Shown: piece by piece, positions 35,167 through 42,952 of the stretch | How the letters are laid out: each line of letters begins with the position of its first letter | How positions within the stretch are numbered: position 1 is the stretch's first letter | Source of the DNA: Bacteroidia bacterium | GTDB lineage: Bacteria; Bacteroidota; Bacteroidia; SpSt-205 | Assembly (NCBI GenBank): GCA_026414975.1 | Contig: JAOAHZ010000001.1 | Location: 183,547 to 247,546 of the forward strand | Direction of reading: 5' to 3' | Length of the DNA: 64,000 nt | Notes under the pieces: generated by a model | Told to the model about the DNA's origin: nothing | The model's database searches: none | Seen by the model: the letters and a program-made list of their open reading frames with translations, nothing else | Made by a program: the position numbers and the translations under genes

Positions 35167-36215
35167 TGAGCAGTCGCCTCTCAGACTATGCTTTTGAACT
35201 TCCGGACGGTCAAATCGCCCAGTATCCCCCTGAGCCGCGAGGAAGCAACCGACTAATGGTCTTAGACCGAGAGTCAGGGCATATAACCTACCATACCTTT
35301 TCGGAGCTGTCTAACTTTTTAGAGGCAGGTGATGTGATTGTCTATAATGACTCGCTTCCATTTCCTTGCCTCCTGATAGGGCATAAGGAGCGAAGCACCT
35401 CGCCTGTAGAGGTCCTTTTGCTGCGGGAGTTGGACGCTGAGACCCACCTATGGAATGCCATGGTAGAGCCTGCTCGTAAAATACGAGTTGGAAACAAGCT
35501 CTACTTCCCTGGGAGTAACCTAACAGCCGAAGTCGTAGATAATACAACTAGTCGAGAGCGTGCCATCCGATTCATCGTGCCGCCTGGGGAGTCCTTTAGG
35601 GCCATGATAGAGAGCATCGGGCTTATGGCGCTGCCTCGGTATATCAAGCGTCCGCATCGCCCTGAGGATTACAGGGACTTTCGTCCGCTCTGGAATGGCA
35701 TTCCGGGCTCCGTCCAAGCCTCCGATGCCAGTCTTCCCTTTACACGGGTTATCATCCGCGAGTTAGAGGTAAAAGGCGTTGAGTTTGTTCCCGTCACCTT
35801 GCATGTAGGCGCCGCTAACTTTCGTCAGATAGAGGTAGAGGACCTGTTTAAGTTTTCCATGGATGCGGAGTGGTTTGAAGTAAAGGAGTCCTCCGCCGTG
35901 CGGATCAACGAAGCCCGTCGGGCAGGCAAACGGGTGTTGGTAGTAGGTGCAAGTGTTCTCCGAGCTGTAGAGTCTAGCCTATCTGCCTATAATGACCTCA
36001 AAGCCACCGAAGATTGGACGGTGAAGTTTATTTTTCCCCCCTACAAGCCTGTTATCCCAGACGCCTACCTGACCCAGCTTCACCTGCCCAAATCGGCAGG
36101 CTATATTGCCACAGCCGCCTTTGGAGGCTATTCGCGCGTTCGGAAGGCTTATGAGACCGCTCTTGAGAAAGGGTTCCGATGGGGGTGTTATGGAGACCTT
36201 CTCCTAATCATATAG
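35166..36215 (+). CDS. queA: S-adenosylmethionine:tRNA ribosyltransferase-isomerase
   Basis: QueA transfers the ribosyl group of SAM to 7-aminomethyl-7-deazaguanine in tRNA to make epoxyqueuosine. The ATG at 35166 gives 349 residues beginning MSSRLSDYAFELPDGQIAQ. The conserved IAQYPPEPRGSNRLMVLDR, GDVIVYNDS, PRYIKRP and VTLHVGAANFR are all present. A longer ORF from 34848 runs through the divergent permease and is ignored. It continues into ispD after 19 nt. Confidence 0.95.
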   Translation: MSSRLSDYAFELPDGQIAQYPPEPRGSNRLMVLDRESGHITYHTFSELSNFLEAGDVIVYNDSLPFPCLLIGHKERSTSPVEVLLLRELDAETHLWNAMVEPARKIRVGNKLYFPGSNLTAEVVDNTTSRERAIRFIVPPGESFRAMIESIGLMALPRYIKRPHRPEDYRDFRPLWNGIPGSVQASDASLPFTRVIIRELEVKGVEFVPVTLHVGAANFRQIEVEDLFKFSMDAEWFEVKESSAVRINEARRAGKRVLVVGASVLRAVESSLSAYNDLKATEDWTVKFIFPPYKPVIPDAYLTQLHLPKSAGYIATAAFGGYSRVRKAYETALEKGFRWGCYGDLLLII

Positions 36216-36234
36216 AGGATAGAGTACTAAGTCT

Positions 36235-36963
36235 ATGCACTCTTTGGCTCGAGACCTCCGGCCCGTGTGGGTGCAGTTGGCTGGAGGAAGTGGAGTCCGA
36301 TTTGGAGGAACGCTCCCGAAACAGTTCCGGCGTCTGGGACGAAAACCCGTTTTGGTGTATGCTGTGGAGACATTTCTGGAGTTGTATCCAGAGGGTATCG
36401 TCATCGTTGTCCTGCCTCTGGCGCATTTTAGATATGGAGAGAGACTTCTGCGGAAGGCTTTTCCTCATGCGGCGCTCTATCTTACAGTTGGTGGTCCTAC
36501 GCGAAGCGGTTCTACAGAGGCAGCTCTTACTCTTTTGGAGGATTTAGAGCTACTGAGTCAAGAGTATGTTATGGCTTTTCACGATGCGGTGCGCCCCTTT
36601 GTTTCCAAAGAGGTCATAAAACGCGCCATTGAAGCTGGAGCCGAATCAGGAGCAGCGGTGTGTGGCATTCCAGTAAGTTTTTCTGTACGGTTAGTAGAAG
36701 GTGAGGCATCTCACGCCATTCCGCGGAATAGAGTATGGGAAGTTCAGACGCCTCAGGTGTTTAGAGGGGATATTCTACGGGAGGCTTGGAGGCGGTTATC
36801 TCCCTTGTCGGATGAAAGTTTTACGGATGAGGGCAGCTGGGTGGAGGCGGCGGGCTTTACTGTAAGGCTCGTAGCAGGAGAACCCCAAAATCTTAAGCTC
36901 ACTTATCCCATGGATTGGGAGGTAGCACGGAGCTGGCTAAAGCGTCAGAAAACCTCGTCATGA
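36235..36963 (+). CDS. ispD: 2-C-methyl-D-erythritol 4-phosphate cytidylyltransferase
   Basis: IspD forms CDP-ME from MEP and CTP in the MEP isoprenoid pathway. The 242-residue protein has the nucleotide-binding loop AGGSGVRFGGTLPKQF near residue 17. It also has HDAVRPFVSKEVI, VWEVQTPQVFRGD and a C-terminal NLKLTYPMDWEVA. It follows queA by 19 nt. A polyprenyl synthase lies 2 kb away on the minus strand. Confidence 0.95.
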   Translation: MHSLARDLRPVWVQLAGGSGVRFGGTLPKQFRRLGRKPVLVYAVETFLELYPEGIVIVVLPLAHFRYGERLLRKAFPHAALYLTVGGPTRSGSTEAALTLLEDLELLSQEYVMAFHDAVRPFVSKEVIKRAIEAGAESGAAVCGIPVSFSVRLVEGEASHAIPRNRVWEVQTPQVFRGDILREAWRRLSPLSDESFTDEGSWVEAAGFTVRLVAGEPQNLKLTYPMDWEVARSWLKRQKTSS

Positions 36964-36976
36964 AGGGCGCATGTTG

Positions 36977-36984
36977 TACCTTTG
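36977..36984 (+). promoter_or_regulatory. -7 box of the tRNA-Met/tRNA-Pro pair (TACCTTTG)
   Basis: This perfect box lies 6 nt before the first base of tRNA-Met, giving a very short precursor 5' end. Both tRNAs would be transcribed from it. Confidence 0.65.
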
Positions 36985-36990
36985 TAGAAA

Positions 36991-37064
36991 GGCGAGATAG
37001 CTCAGTAGGTAAGAGCGCAGGATTCATAATCCTGAGGTCGCGGGTTCGATTCCCGCTCTCGCCA
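36991..37064 (+). tRNA. tRNA-Met (CAT), elongator type
   Basis: A complete cloverleaf: acceptor GGCGAGA / TCTCGCC with discriminator A, D-arm GCTC/GAGC, anticodon stem CAGGA / TCCTG with loop TTCATAA, and T-arm GCGGG / CCCGC. The G1-C72 pair rules out the initiator. A CAT anticodon can also be lysidine-modified tRNA-Ile2, but the sequence looks more like elongator Met. CCA is not encoded. Confidence 0.93.
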
Positions 37065-37067
37065 TAG

Positions 37068-37140
37068 CGGGGCGTGGCGCAGCTGGTAGCGCGCAGCGTT
37101 CGGGACGCTGAGGTCGCTGGTTCGAGTCCAGTCGCCCCGA
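37068..37140 (+). tRNA. tRNA-Pro (CGG)
   Basis: A complete cloverleaf with acceptor CGGGGCG / CGCCCCG and discriminator A. The anticodon stem CAGCG / CGCTG holds loop TTCGGGA (anticodon CGG). It starts 3 nt after tRNA-Met, and CCA is not encoded. Confidence 0.95.
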
Positions 37141-37415
37141 CGAAACCCCTAAAAGGCAGGGGCACTCTGAGCTTCTTCACCGTTCTAAAAGGTGATTGCC
37201 CTCTTTATCCATGCTGCATAGTCGCAGGACGCCAAAGACTTCCCGTCCGTTCCCTTGGTCGCTTCATTCACTCCTTCAAAGCCGCTAAAAGGTCGTAGCC
37301 CTTTACGAGCATAGGTCTTTATGAGGTGATTTGGAAAAACGAGCTTTTAGATGTCCAAATAGGCTCCTCCCGCTAAGCGGGTTGCCCCAATGGCCCAAAA
37401 AAGGGATAGGGCTTA
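37141..37415. other. 275-bp gap after tRNA-Pro, two small hairpins
   Basis: Hairpins CCCCT / AGGGG (37146-37162) and CCCGC / GCGGG (37369-37381) could mark the ends of the tRNA transcript and of the converging btuF-like gene. Neither has a clear T-tract. I see no gene here. Confidence 0.35.
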
Positions 37416-38210
37416 TCATGAAGCAAGCTGAGCGACAAGCTGAGCTAAATATGGAGCGGCTTCCTGCATTCGAACCCCATACCAACTGAAGTAATCACCC
37501 CGAACCAAGTGAATACTGGCTTCAGGCCACCACTGCTGGACTTCGGGAATGTGTTTAGCCTTGAAGGGGTAAGGCTCATCGGATAGCAAAATAACATCCG
37601 GGTGTAATCCAGTTGGGTCTTCTATAATAGGATAGCGCCCTGGGCGTGCTGAGGCTACATTCGCCCAACCTAAGCGTTCTATCAGACTACCGATGTAAGT
37701 TTTCGCTCCAGCTGCCATGAAGGGCTTTCGCCAGATCAGATACAGCACCTGTAGAGGACGGGTAGCCATCGGAATCCGCTGAAAAGCGGCTTCTATAGAC
37801 TCTACAATACGCTGGGCTATACTAGAGGTCCCCGTAATATCCCCCAGCTCCAAAATGCTATGAAGAGCCTCCTGATAGCTTTCTACATTTGTTACATAGG
37901 TGGGGGCGATAGTAGATAACTTTTCCACATCCTCTCGGGTGTTTTCCTCTTTTTCGGCGATAATAAGGTCAGGCTCTAGCTCCCTCACGAGGTCTATATC
38001 CACCTTTTTTGTACCGCCGACTACAGGGACGGTCTTCACCGCCTCAGAAGGATGGATGCAGTATCGAGTGCGTCCGACGATGCGTCCCTGAAGACCGAGA
38101 GCAAATAGCGTCTCCGTTTGAGAGGGACATAAGGATACGATCCGCTCAGGATGAACGGGAATCTCTAAAGATCGTCCTAAGCTATCGGTTACGCTGCGCA
38201 TCGGCTTCAT
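37416..38210 (-). CDS. BtuF-like corrinoid/metal-binding ABC substrate-binding protein
   Basis: A 264-residue protein of the helical-backbone metal receptor family, with VHPERIVSLCPSQTETLFALGL, LVRELEPDLIIAEKEEN and a C-terminal WWPEASIHLVRGDYFSWYGVRM. Such proteins usually bind vitamin B12 or iron complexes in the periplasm for ABC import. It has neither a signal peptide nor a lipobox, and its start overlaps phoH by 29 nt, so a cytoplasmic product is suggested. ATG at 38210 is chosen; others at 38201 and 38228 are possible. Confidence 0.75.
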   Translation of the reverse strand: MKPMRSVTDSLGRSLEIPVHPERIVSLCPSQTETLFALGLQGRIVGRTRYCIHPSEAVKTVPVVGGTKKVDIDLVRELEPDLIIAEKEENTREDVEKLSTIAPTYVTNVESYQEALHSILELGDITGTSSIAQRIVESIEAAFQRIPMATRPLQVLYLIWRKPFMAAGAKTYIGSLIERLGWANVASARPGRYPIIEDPTGLHPDVILLSDEPYPFKAKHIPEVQQWWPEASIHLVRGDYFSWYGVRMQEAAPYLAQLVAQLAS

Positions 38211-39150
38211 AAAGCCGTACGATTTCACTCACTAATGGGTGGCGTACAATATCGCTTTCCGTGAGTCGTACTACAGCTATGCCGGCTACTCCCTCCAAGA
38301 GACGAACTGCATGAAGAAGCCCTGACGCCTCGGGCCGAGGCAGGTCTATTTGACTTAGGTCTCCCGTAATGACGACTTTTGAGTGATGACCGAATCGGGT
38401 GAGAAACATCTTCATTTGAAGCCGAGTAGCATTTTGGGCTTCGTCCAAAATGATGAAAGCATCATTCAAGGTGCGTCCGCGCATATAAGCCAGCGGAGCG
38501 ATTTCTATGACGTTCTGCTCAAGAAGCTGTTGTAGTTTTTCACCTGAGAGCATCTCCTCTAAAGAATCGTACAGGGGACGCAGATAGGGAGCGACTTTTT
38601 CCTTTACGTCGCCTGGGAGGAATCCTAAACTCTCCCCGGCTTCCACGGCAGGGCGGGTGAGGATGATTTTGCGAATCTGCCTTTCTCTCAAAGCCTTGAC
38701 GGCAAAGGCCACGGCGGTGTAGGTTTTTCCCGTCCCAGCGGGTCCGATAGCGAAGGTTATGTCGTGTGTCTCTATAGCTTGGGAGAGGAGGCGCTGCCCT
38801 TCTGTACGAGGGGCGACAAGCTGGCCAGATGCAGTGCGCAGGATGGAAGGACCTCGGTCTAATGAAGGCACAGCCTCCCCGCTGCGAAGGCGACTGACGA
38901 TTTCCCGCACGCGCTCGCTGGGCAGCCGCCCATGGCGACGCACCTCCTGAACCATAGCCTGAATAATCTCTTCCAACCGCGCCACCGCTTGAGGGTCGCC
39001 TTGCGCCTTGATACTGCTACCGCGAGCTACAAGCTTAACGGAAGGATAGGCACTCCGAAGAAGTTCTATGTTTTCGTTGCCCACACCGTAAAAGCTCAAA
39101 AGGTCTATGCCTTCTAAAAAGATTTCGCTCTCCGTAGTACTCTTCTCCAT
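38182..39150 (-). CDS. phoH: PhoH-family ATPase/RNA helicase-like protein
   Basis: PhoH-like proteins are P-loop ATPases tied to RNA metabolism and the phosphate-starvation response. The roughly 322-residue protein has Walker A GPAGTGKTY, Walker B FIILDEAQNAT and GDLSQIDLPRP. Motifs LTRPAVEAGESLGFLPG and an N-terminal KH-like segment fit the family. I prefer the ATG at 39150, 6 nt after an imperfect box (TATCTTCG); a GTG at 39180 overlaps the previous gene by 11 nt. Confidence 0.87.
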   Translation of the reverse strand: MEKSTTESEIFLEGIDLLSFYGVGNENIELLRSAYPSVKLVARGSSIKAQGDPQAVARLEEIIQAMVQEVRRHGRLPSERVREIVSRLRSGEAVPSLDRGPSILRTASGQLVAPRTEGQRLLSQAIETHDITFAIGPAGTGKTYTAVAFAVKALRERQIRKIILTRPAVEAGESLGFLPGDVKEKVAPYLRPLYDSLEEMLSGEKLQQLLEQNVIEIAPLAYMRGRTLNDAFIILDEAQNATRLQMKMFLTRFGHHSKVVITGDLSQIDLPRPEASGLLHAVRLLEGVAGIAVVRLTESDIVRHPLVSEIVRLYEADAQRNR

Positions 39151-39169
39151 CTTCGGCGAAGATACCCTT

Positions 39170-40147
39170 TTACTGAGCACGGAAGATGAGAAAATCTATT
39201 AGAGCCCGCATCGGAACTGTGGATATGTGGGGAAGCTGATCCGCTAACGCATAAGCCCGCTGAGCATACTGAAGCAGAACAGACTCAGTGTATTCAAAGG
39301 CGCCTAACGCTTCTAACTCGCGACGGGCTTGGGGAAAGGGCATACGCAGAAGAGCGCGCCGCTGGGCGCCTTTCACCTGAGAAAAAGCCCACAAAAGAGG
39401 AAGCGTAAATCGTTTTTGCTGTCGATCAGCATCGGTGGGCTTGCCTGTAAGCTGGCTATAGCTCCAATCTAAGAGGTCATCGCGTATTTGAAAAGCTATC
39501 CCGATAGCAGTACCCATCTCTGCCGCAGTATCTATAACCGAAGGAGAGGCCTCAGCACTCCATGCCCCCATGCTACACGCTGCGCGAAATAGAGCCGCTG
39601 TCTTTTTTTCTATCACCTCAAAGTACTGGCTTTCAGAGATGCTTTCTGCTCGCATACGCTTGAGCTGAAGAAGTTCGCCTTCTGCGAGAGACTCCACCGC
39701 CTCAGAGGTGTATTGGAGAAGTTCAGGGGCTTTGTACCGCAGAGCCAAAAGCAGACCTCGTGCTAAAAGCCAGTCGCCAAAAAGTACAGCGATACGATTT
39801 CCCCACAAAGCTCGGAGCGAAAAAAACCCTCGCCTGTAGTCGGAGTCATCCACTACATCGTCATGAATAAGGGTGGCGTTGTGAAGAAGCTCTACCAAGG
39901 TCGCTCCTAAATGAGACATAAAGCTAATCTGCCCTGCGGCTCGGGCGGTGTAGAGAAGAAGGAGTGGACGAACTTTTTTCCCACCGCGGCGTAGGATGAA
40001 ACTCCCGAGCTTCTCCAGAAGCCAGCTATCCCGATAAACAGCACTGCGTAAGGTCCTCGCATAGAACTCCTCAAATGCAGTCCATTCTGGCAGAGCAGAC
40101 TGGAGGTCGCGAAGGGAAAGGCGAGACGCTGTGACGGTAGGCGTCAT
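39170..40147 (-). CDS. Polyprenyl diphosphate synthase
   Basis: A trans-isoprenyl diphosphate synthase of 325 residues with the first aspartate-rich motif HDDVVDDSDYRRG and the second, FQIRDDLLDW. It elongates allylic diphosphates with IPP to build a quinone side chain or a C40-C50 lipid carrier precursor; chain length cannot be told here. It starts 1 nt after the TerB-ABC transporter stop and is probably part of that operon. Confidence 0.92.
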   Translation of the reverse strand: MTPTVTASRLSLRDLQSALPEWTAFEEFYARTLRSAVYRDSWLLEKLGSFILRRGGKKVRPLLLLYTARAAGQISFMSHLGATLVELLHNATLIHDDVVDDSDYRRGFFSLRALWGNRIAVLFGDWLLARGLLLALRYKAPELLQYTSEAVESLAEGELLQLKRMRAESISESQYFEVIEKKTAALFRAACSMGAWSAEASPSVIDTAAEMGTAIGIAFQIRDDLLDWSYSQLTGKPTDADRQQKRFTLPLLWAFSQVKGAQRRALLRMPFPQARRELEALGAFEYTESVLLQYAQRAYALADQLPHISTVPMRALIDFLIFRAQ

Positions 40148-40148
40148 G

Positions 40149-42938
40149 TCAGGGCTTTCCCCCTAAAAACAAATAGTTCAACACCCGAAAGACCAGTAAA
40201 AGCCATAACCCCAGCCCCATCAAGAGCAGAACGATCTGGTTGAAGGTGGGTGTGGACATACAAAGTCCCGCCACGCACTTAAAAGCCGTGAAGAAGGGCT
40301 CATAGGCCCCCCCCGTAGAGGTAATGTACCCTGGCTCATAGAGCCGGTAGTATCGCTCTCGGCGATAGAGAATCTTCTGAGGACTTTGCGTAGAGAGGAC
40401 GAGACGCTCTAAGGCGTCATTATGGTACCGTAAACGAAGCTCAGAGGGCAGAGCGGACTCTTCGAGAGATAAACGCCCTGAAATCTGACGCAGCCGTTGG
40501 CGCAAGAGCTGCTCTAAACTATCCGCAGAAGGAACCCCCCAGCTACGGAGGTAGCTCGCTAAATCCCCTCGCTGGCGCCGCAAGGGTAGCTCGTGAAGTA
40601 GGTGATATCGCAGGAGAGACTGCTCCGCCTTAAGGGGATACAAGTGACGCTGATAAGGGTTCTCTGTAAAGTGTAAAACAGCCTGGGCTTCATAAGCCCA
40701 GCGAGTAAAAGAAAAGTCCGCCAGAAGGGGTACGGGACGCTCGCCTCGCAGCAGAGGGTTGAACTTATCGTATGGGATCACAGCTCCGCTTAGAACCAGT
40801 TGCGGAATGATTAGGATGGGGATAAGGACATAAATGGGTACGGGCTGGGTAAAAGTGTCGGATAAGTTGAGAGAGAGAAGGTTGCTCAGAAGCGCTACAA
40901 TATAGAGAAGCATCCAAGTAGCTCCCCAGTTGGCCTCTATGCCGATAAGTAAAGCGACGACCCCCCAGTATAAGGTTACCTGTATAGCCGAGAAGAGGGC
41001 CACCCAGAATAGCTTGGCGTGGAGGTAGCTAAACCAGCTCAGATGGAGGAAGGCTTCCCGAAGACGAATCTTTCGATCGCGCAGCAGCTCCTCAGCCGAC
41101 GAGAGCATGCCCAGGAAAAGGATGGCTAAAATGTTGGTAAACAGAACCGTAGGTAGGTTGTCATTGCCAAAAAGGGTATAGGGCTGGCCTTCTGGATAAT
41201 AACGGAGCGTGAGCCCTACGATAAGGCCCAGAAGAGGTGCTGCTAAGACGAGGGCAGCGGTAGATAGACGAGTGCGCCACTTACGCAGTCCCTCTCGGGC
41301 CCAGAGTACCAAGGCCTGCCGCCTTACCGAAGCAGGCGGGCGCGCTCGGGGCGTCGGAACCTCTACCTGGGTCTTTGGAGGCACGTAGTCCCGCCAGAAT
41401 ATCTGATACCACCGCTCAGGAGGGACATGCCGCTGCTCAGATATGCGTCCTGTTTCATCTATGCGCTTTTGTTGGACAATGTCAAAAAGCGATTCTGGCT
41501 CTACACGACGACAGCTTGGGCATTCCACCTGCTCGCTCTCTACTAAACCTGCAGCCCGACGAAAGTGCTGAAGCGCAGCTATGGGGGAGCCCCAGTAGAT
41601 GGTATAACCCCCTTCATCCAAGAAAAGCAAATGGTCCAACTTTTTGTAAATCTCTGATGAAGGCTGATGAAGGGTGAAAAAGACAATGCGGCCCTCTCGG
41701 GCAAGCGCTTGAAGGAGCTCCACAACCTGTACAGCATCAGAGGAGGAGAGTCCAGAGGTGGGCTCATCTACAAACAGAACCAAAGGCCCTCGTACCACTT
41801 CTAAGGCGATATTTACGCGTTTGCGCTGCCCCCCGCTAATGACTGGATGAAGGGGCGATCCCACGGGAAGGTGGGCTACCCCACCTAAGCCAAGGAGCTT
41901 TAGAGTCTTTTCTGTGGCTTCTCGGGCCTCTGCATCGCTTGGGTAGGCTAAACGAGCTGCGTAATACACATTCTCCCAGACTGTCAGCTCCTCTATTAGG
42001 AGGTCTTCTTGGGGAACATACCCTAAGAGCCCTTGAATGGCTCGGCGCTCCGTGTGAATGTTTCGGCCATTGAGATAGACCTTTCCTCCAGAAGGGGTGA
42101 TTTGCCCGCTCAGGAGACGCAGTAGCGTGCTTTTACCCGCTCCGCTTGGACCCATGATGCCTACAAGTCGCCCCTGCACCACTTCAAAACTGACTGGATG
42201 GATAGCCACTCGGCCATCCTTAAACTTATGCGTCAGACGGCGTACCTCCCACAGTAACCTCTCTTGAAAGGGAGCAGGGCGAAACTGTTCCAGTACCTCC
42301 TTGTACGATAAAACGTATCCTTTCACCCTCAATAGCGAACCCTCACTAAAGACCCGTATCACATCGCCATGGACCCAGTGTCCATTCAGATGGGCTTCCA
42401 TTTGTACTCCCATCAGCCGCATGAGGATAAGTTCCACTGAAGGCAAATACAGAAATGCCACGTACCCGCTAAGAGGGAGTTTCAGGTGCCGTACGGAAGG
42501 CGCCACTTCTTTATCAGAAGCCCCTACAATTAGAAGCTGAGGGGAGTCTATGTCTCGGATTCGTCCAGCGTGAGCAAATCGCTCTATGAGTACCCGCTCT
42601 GACGGAGGAATCTCAAACTCTCGCGCCATCTCCTCCAGAAATCGCTCTTCCTCTGGCTGAAAGACCTTGTCAGCGTGAGCAAGCTGCATGACATACGCAT
42701 AAAGGAGGTATCGCAACGATCGCGGAAGCTGTTGGGCAACGGAGCGCAGAATGACTGTAGGGCGCATTTCGTTAGGACGGGCGATATACTGCTGAATCTT
42801 CTGAAGTTCCTGCTCGGGGTCCACACCCAGTTCCCGCAGAAGCTGCCTCAGGACAGAGGTCTCCTTTTGAGAGAAACTCCCTTGGAGGGCAAAGTAAGCT
42901 AAAACTCGGGCTAGCCCGTCCAGCAGAACTTCCTGCAT
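40149..42938 (-). CDS. TerB-like domain fused to an ABCG-type ABC transporter
   Basis: The 929-residue half-transporter has an N-terminal helical region (1-120) resembling a TerB domain, with AYVMQLAHADKVFQPEEERFL, followed by a short unassigned beta domain. The ABC domain has Walker A GPSGAGKST (263-271), signature ISGGQ (367-371) and LFVDEPTSGL. A CPSCRR stretch lies near residue 460. The last half carries six TM segments of the ABC2 type. The substrate is unknown. Confidence 0.82.
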   Translation of the reverse strand: MQEVLLDGLARVLAYFALQGSFSQKETSVLRQLLRELGVDPEQELQKIQQYIARPNEMRPTVILRSVAQQLPRSLRYLLYAYVMQLAHADKVFQPEEERFLEEMAREFEIPPSERVLIERFAHAGRIRDIDSPQLLIVGASDKEVAPSVRHLKLPLSGYVAFLYLPSVELILMRLMGVQMEAHLNGHWVHGDVIRVFSEGSLLRVKGYVLSYKEVLEQFRPAPFQERLLWEVRRLTHKFKDGRVAIHPVSFEVVQGRLVGIMGPSGAGKSTLLRLLSGQITPSGGKVYLNGRNIHTERRAIQGLLGYVPQEDLLIEELTVWENVYYAARLAYPSDAEAREATEKTLKLLGLGGVAHLPVGSPLHPVISGGQRKRVNIALEVVRGPLVLFVDEPTSGLSSSDAVQVVELLQALAREGRIVFFTLHQPSSEIYKKLDHLLFLDEGGYTIYWGSPIAALQHFRRAAGLVESEQVECPSCRRVEPESLFDIVQQKRIDETGRISEQRHVPPERWYQIFWRDYVPPKTQVEVPTPRARPPASVRRQALVLWAREGLRKWRTRLSTAALVLAAPLLGLIVGLTLRYYPEGQPYTLFGNDNLPTVLFTNILAILFLGMLSSAEELLRDRKIRLREAFLHLSWFSYLHAKLFWVALFSAIQVTLYWGVVALLIGIEANWGATWMLLYIVALLSNLLSLNLSDTFTQPVPIYVLIPILIIPQLVLSGAVIPYDKFNPLLRGERPVPLLADFSFTRWAYEAQAVLHFTENPYQRHLYPLKAEQSLLRYHLLHELPLRRQRGDLASYLRSWGVPSADSLEQLLRQRLRQISGRLSLEESALPSELRLRYHNDALERLVLSTQSPQKILYRRERYYRLYEPGYITSTGGAYEPFFTAFKCVAGLCMSTPTFNQIVLLLMGLGLWLLLVFRVLNYLFLGGKP

Positions 42939-42952
42939 AAAGCTGACAAAGA

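Noticed and set aside
34848..36215. Very long plus-strand ORF that includes queA
   Set aside because: Its first 106 codons run antisense through the ABC permease; the true queA start at 35166 has its own -7 box.
36991..37064. Initiator tRNA-fMet
   Set aside because: The acceptor starts with a normal G1-C72 pair rather than the C1-A72 mismatch of bacterial initiators.
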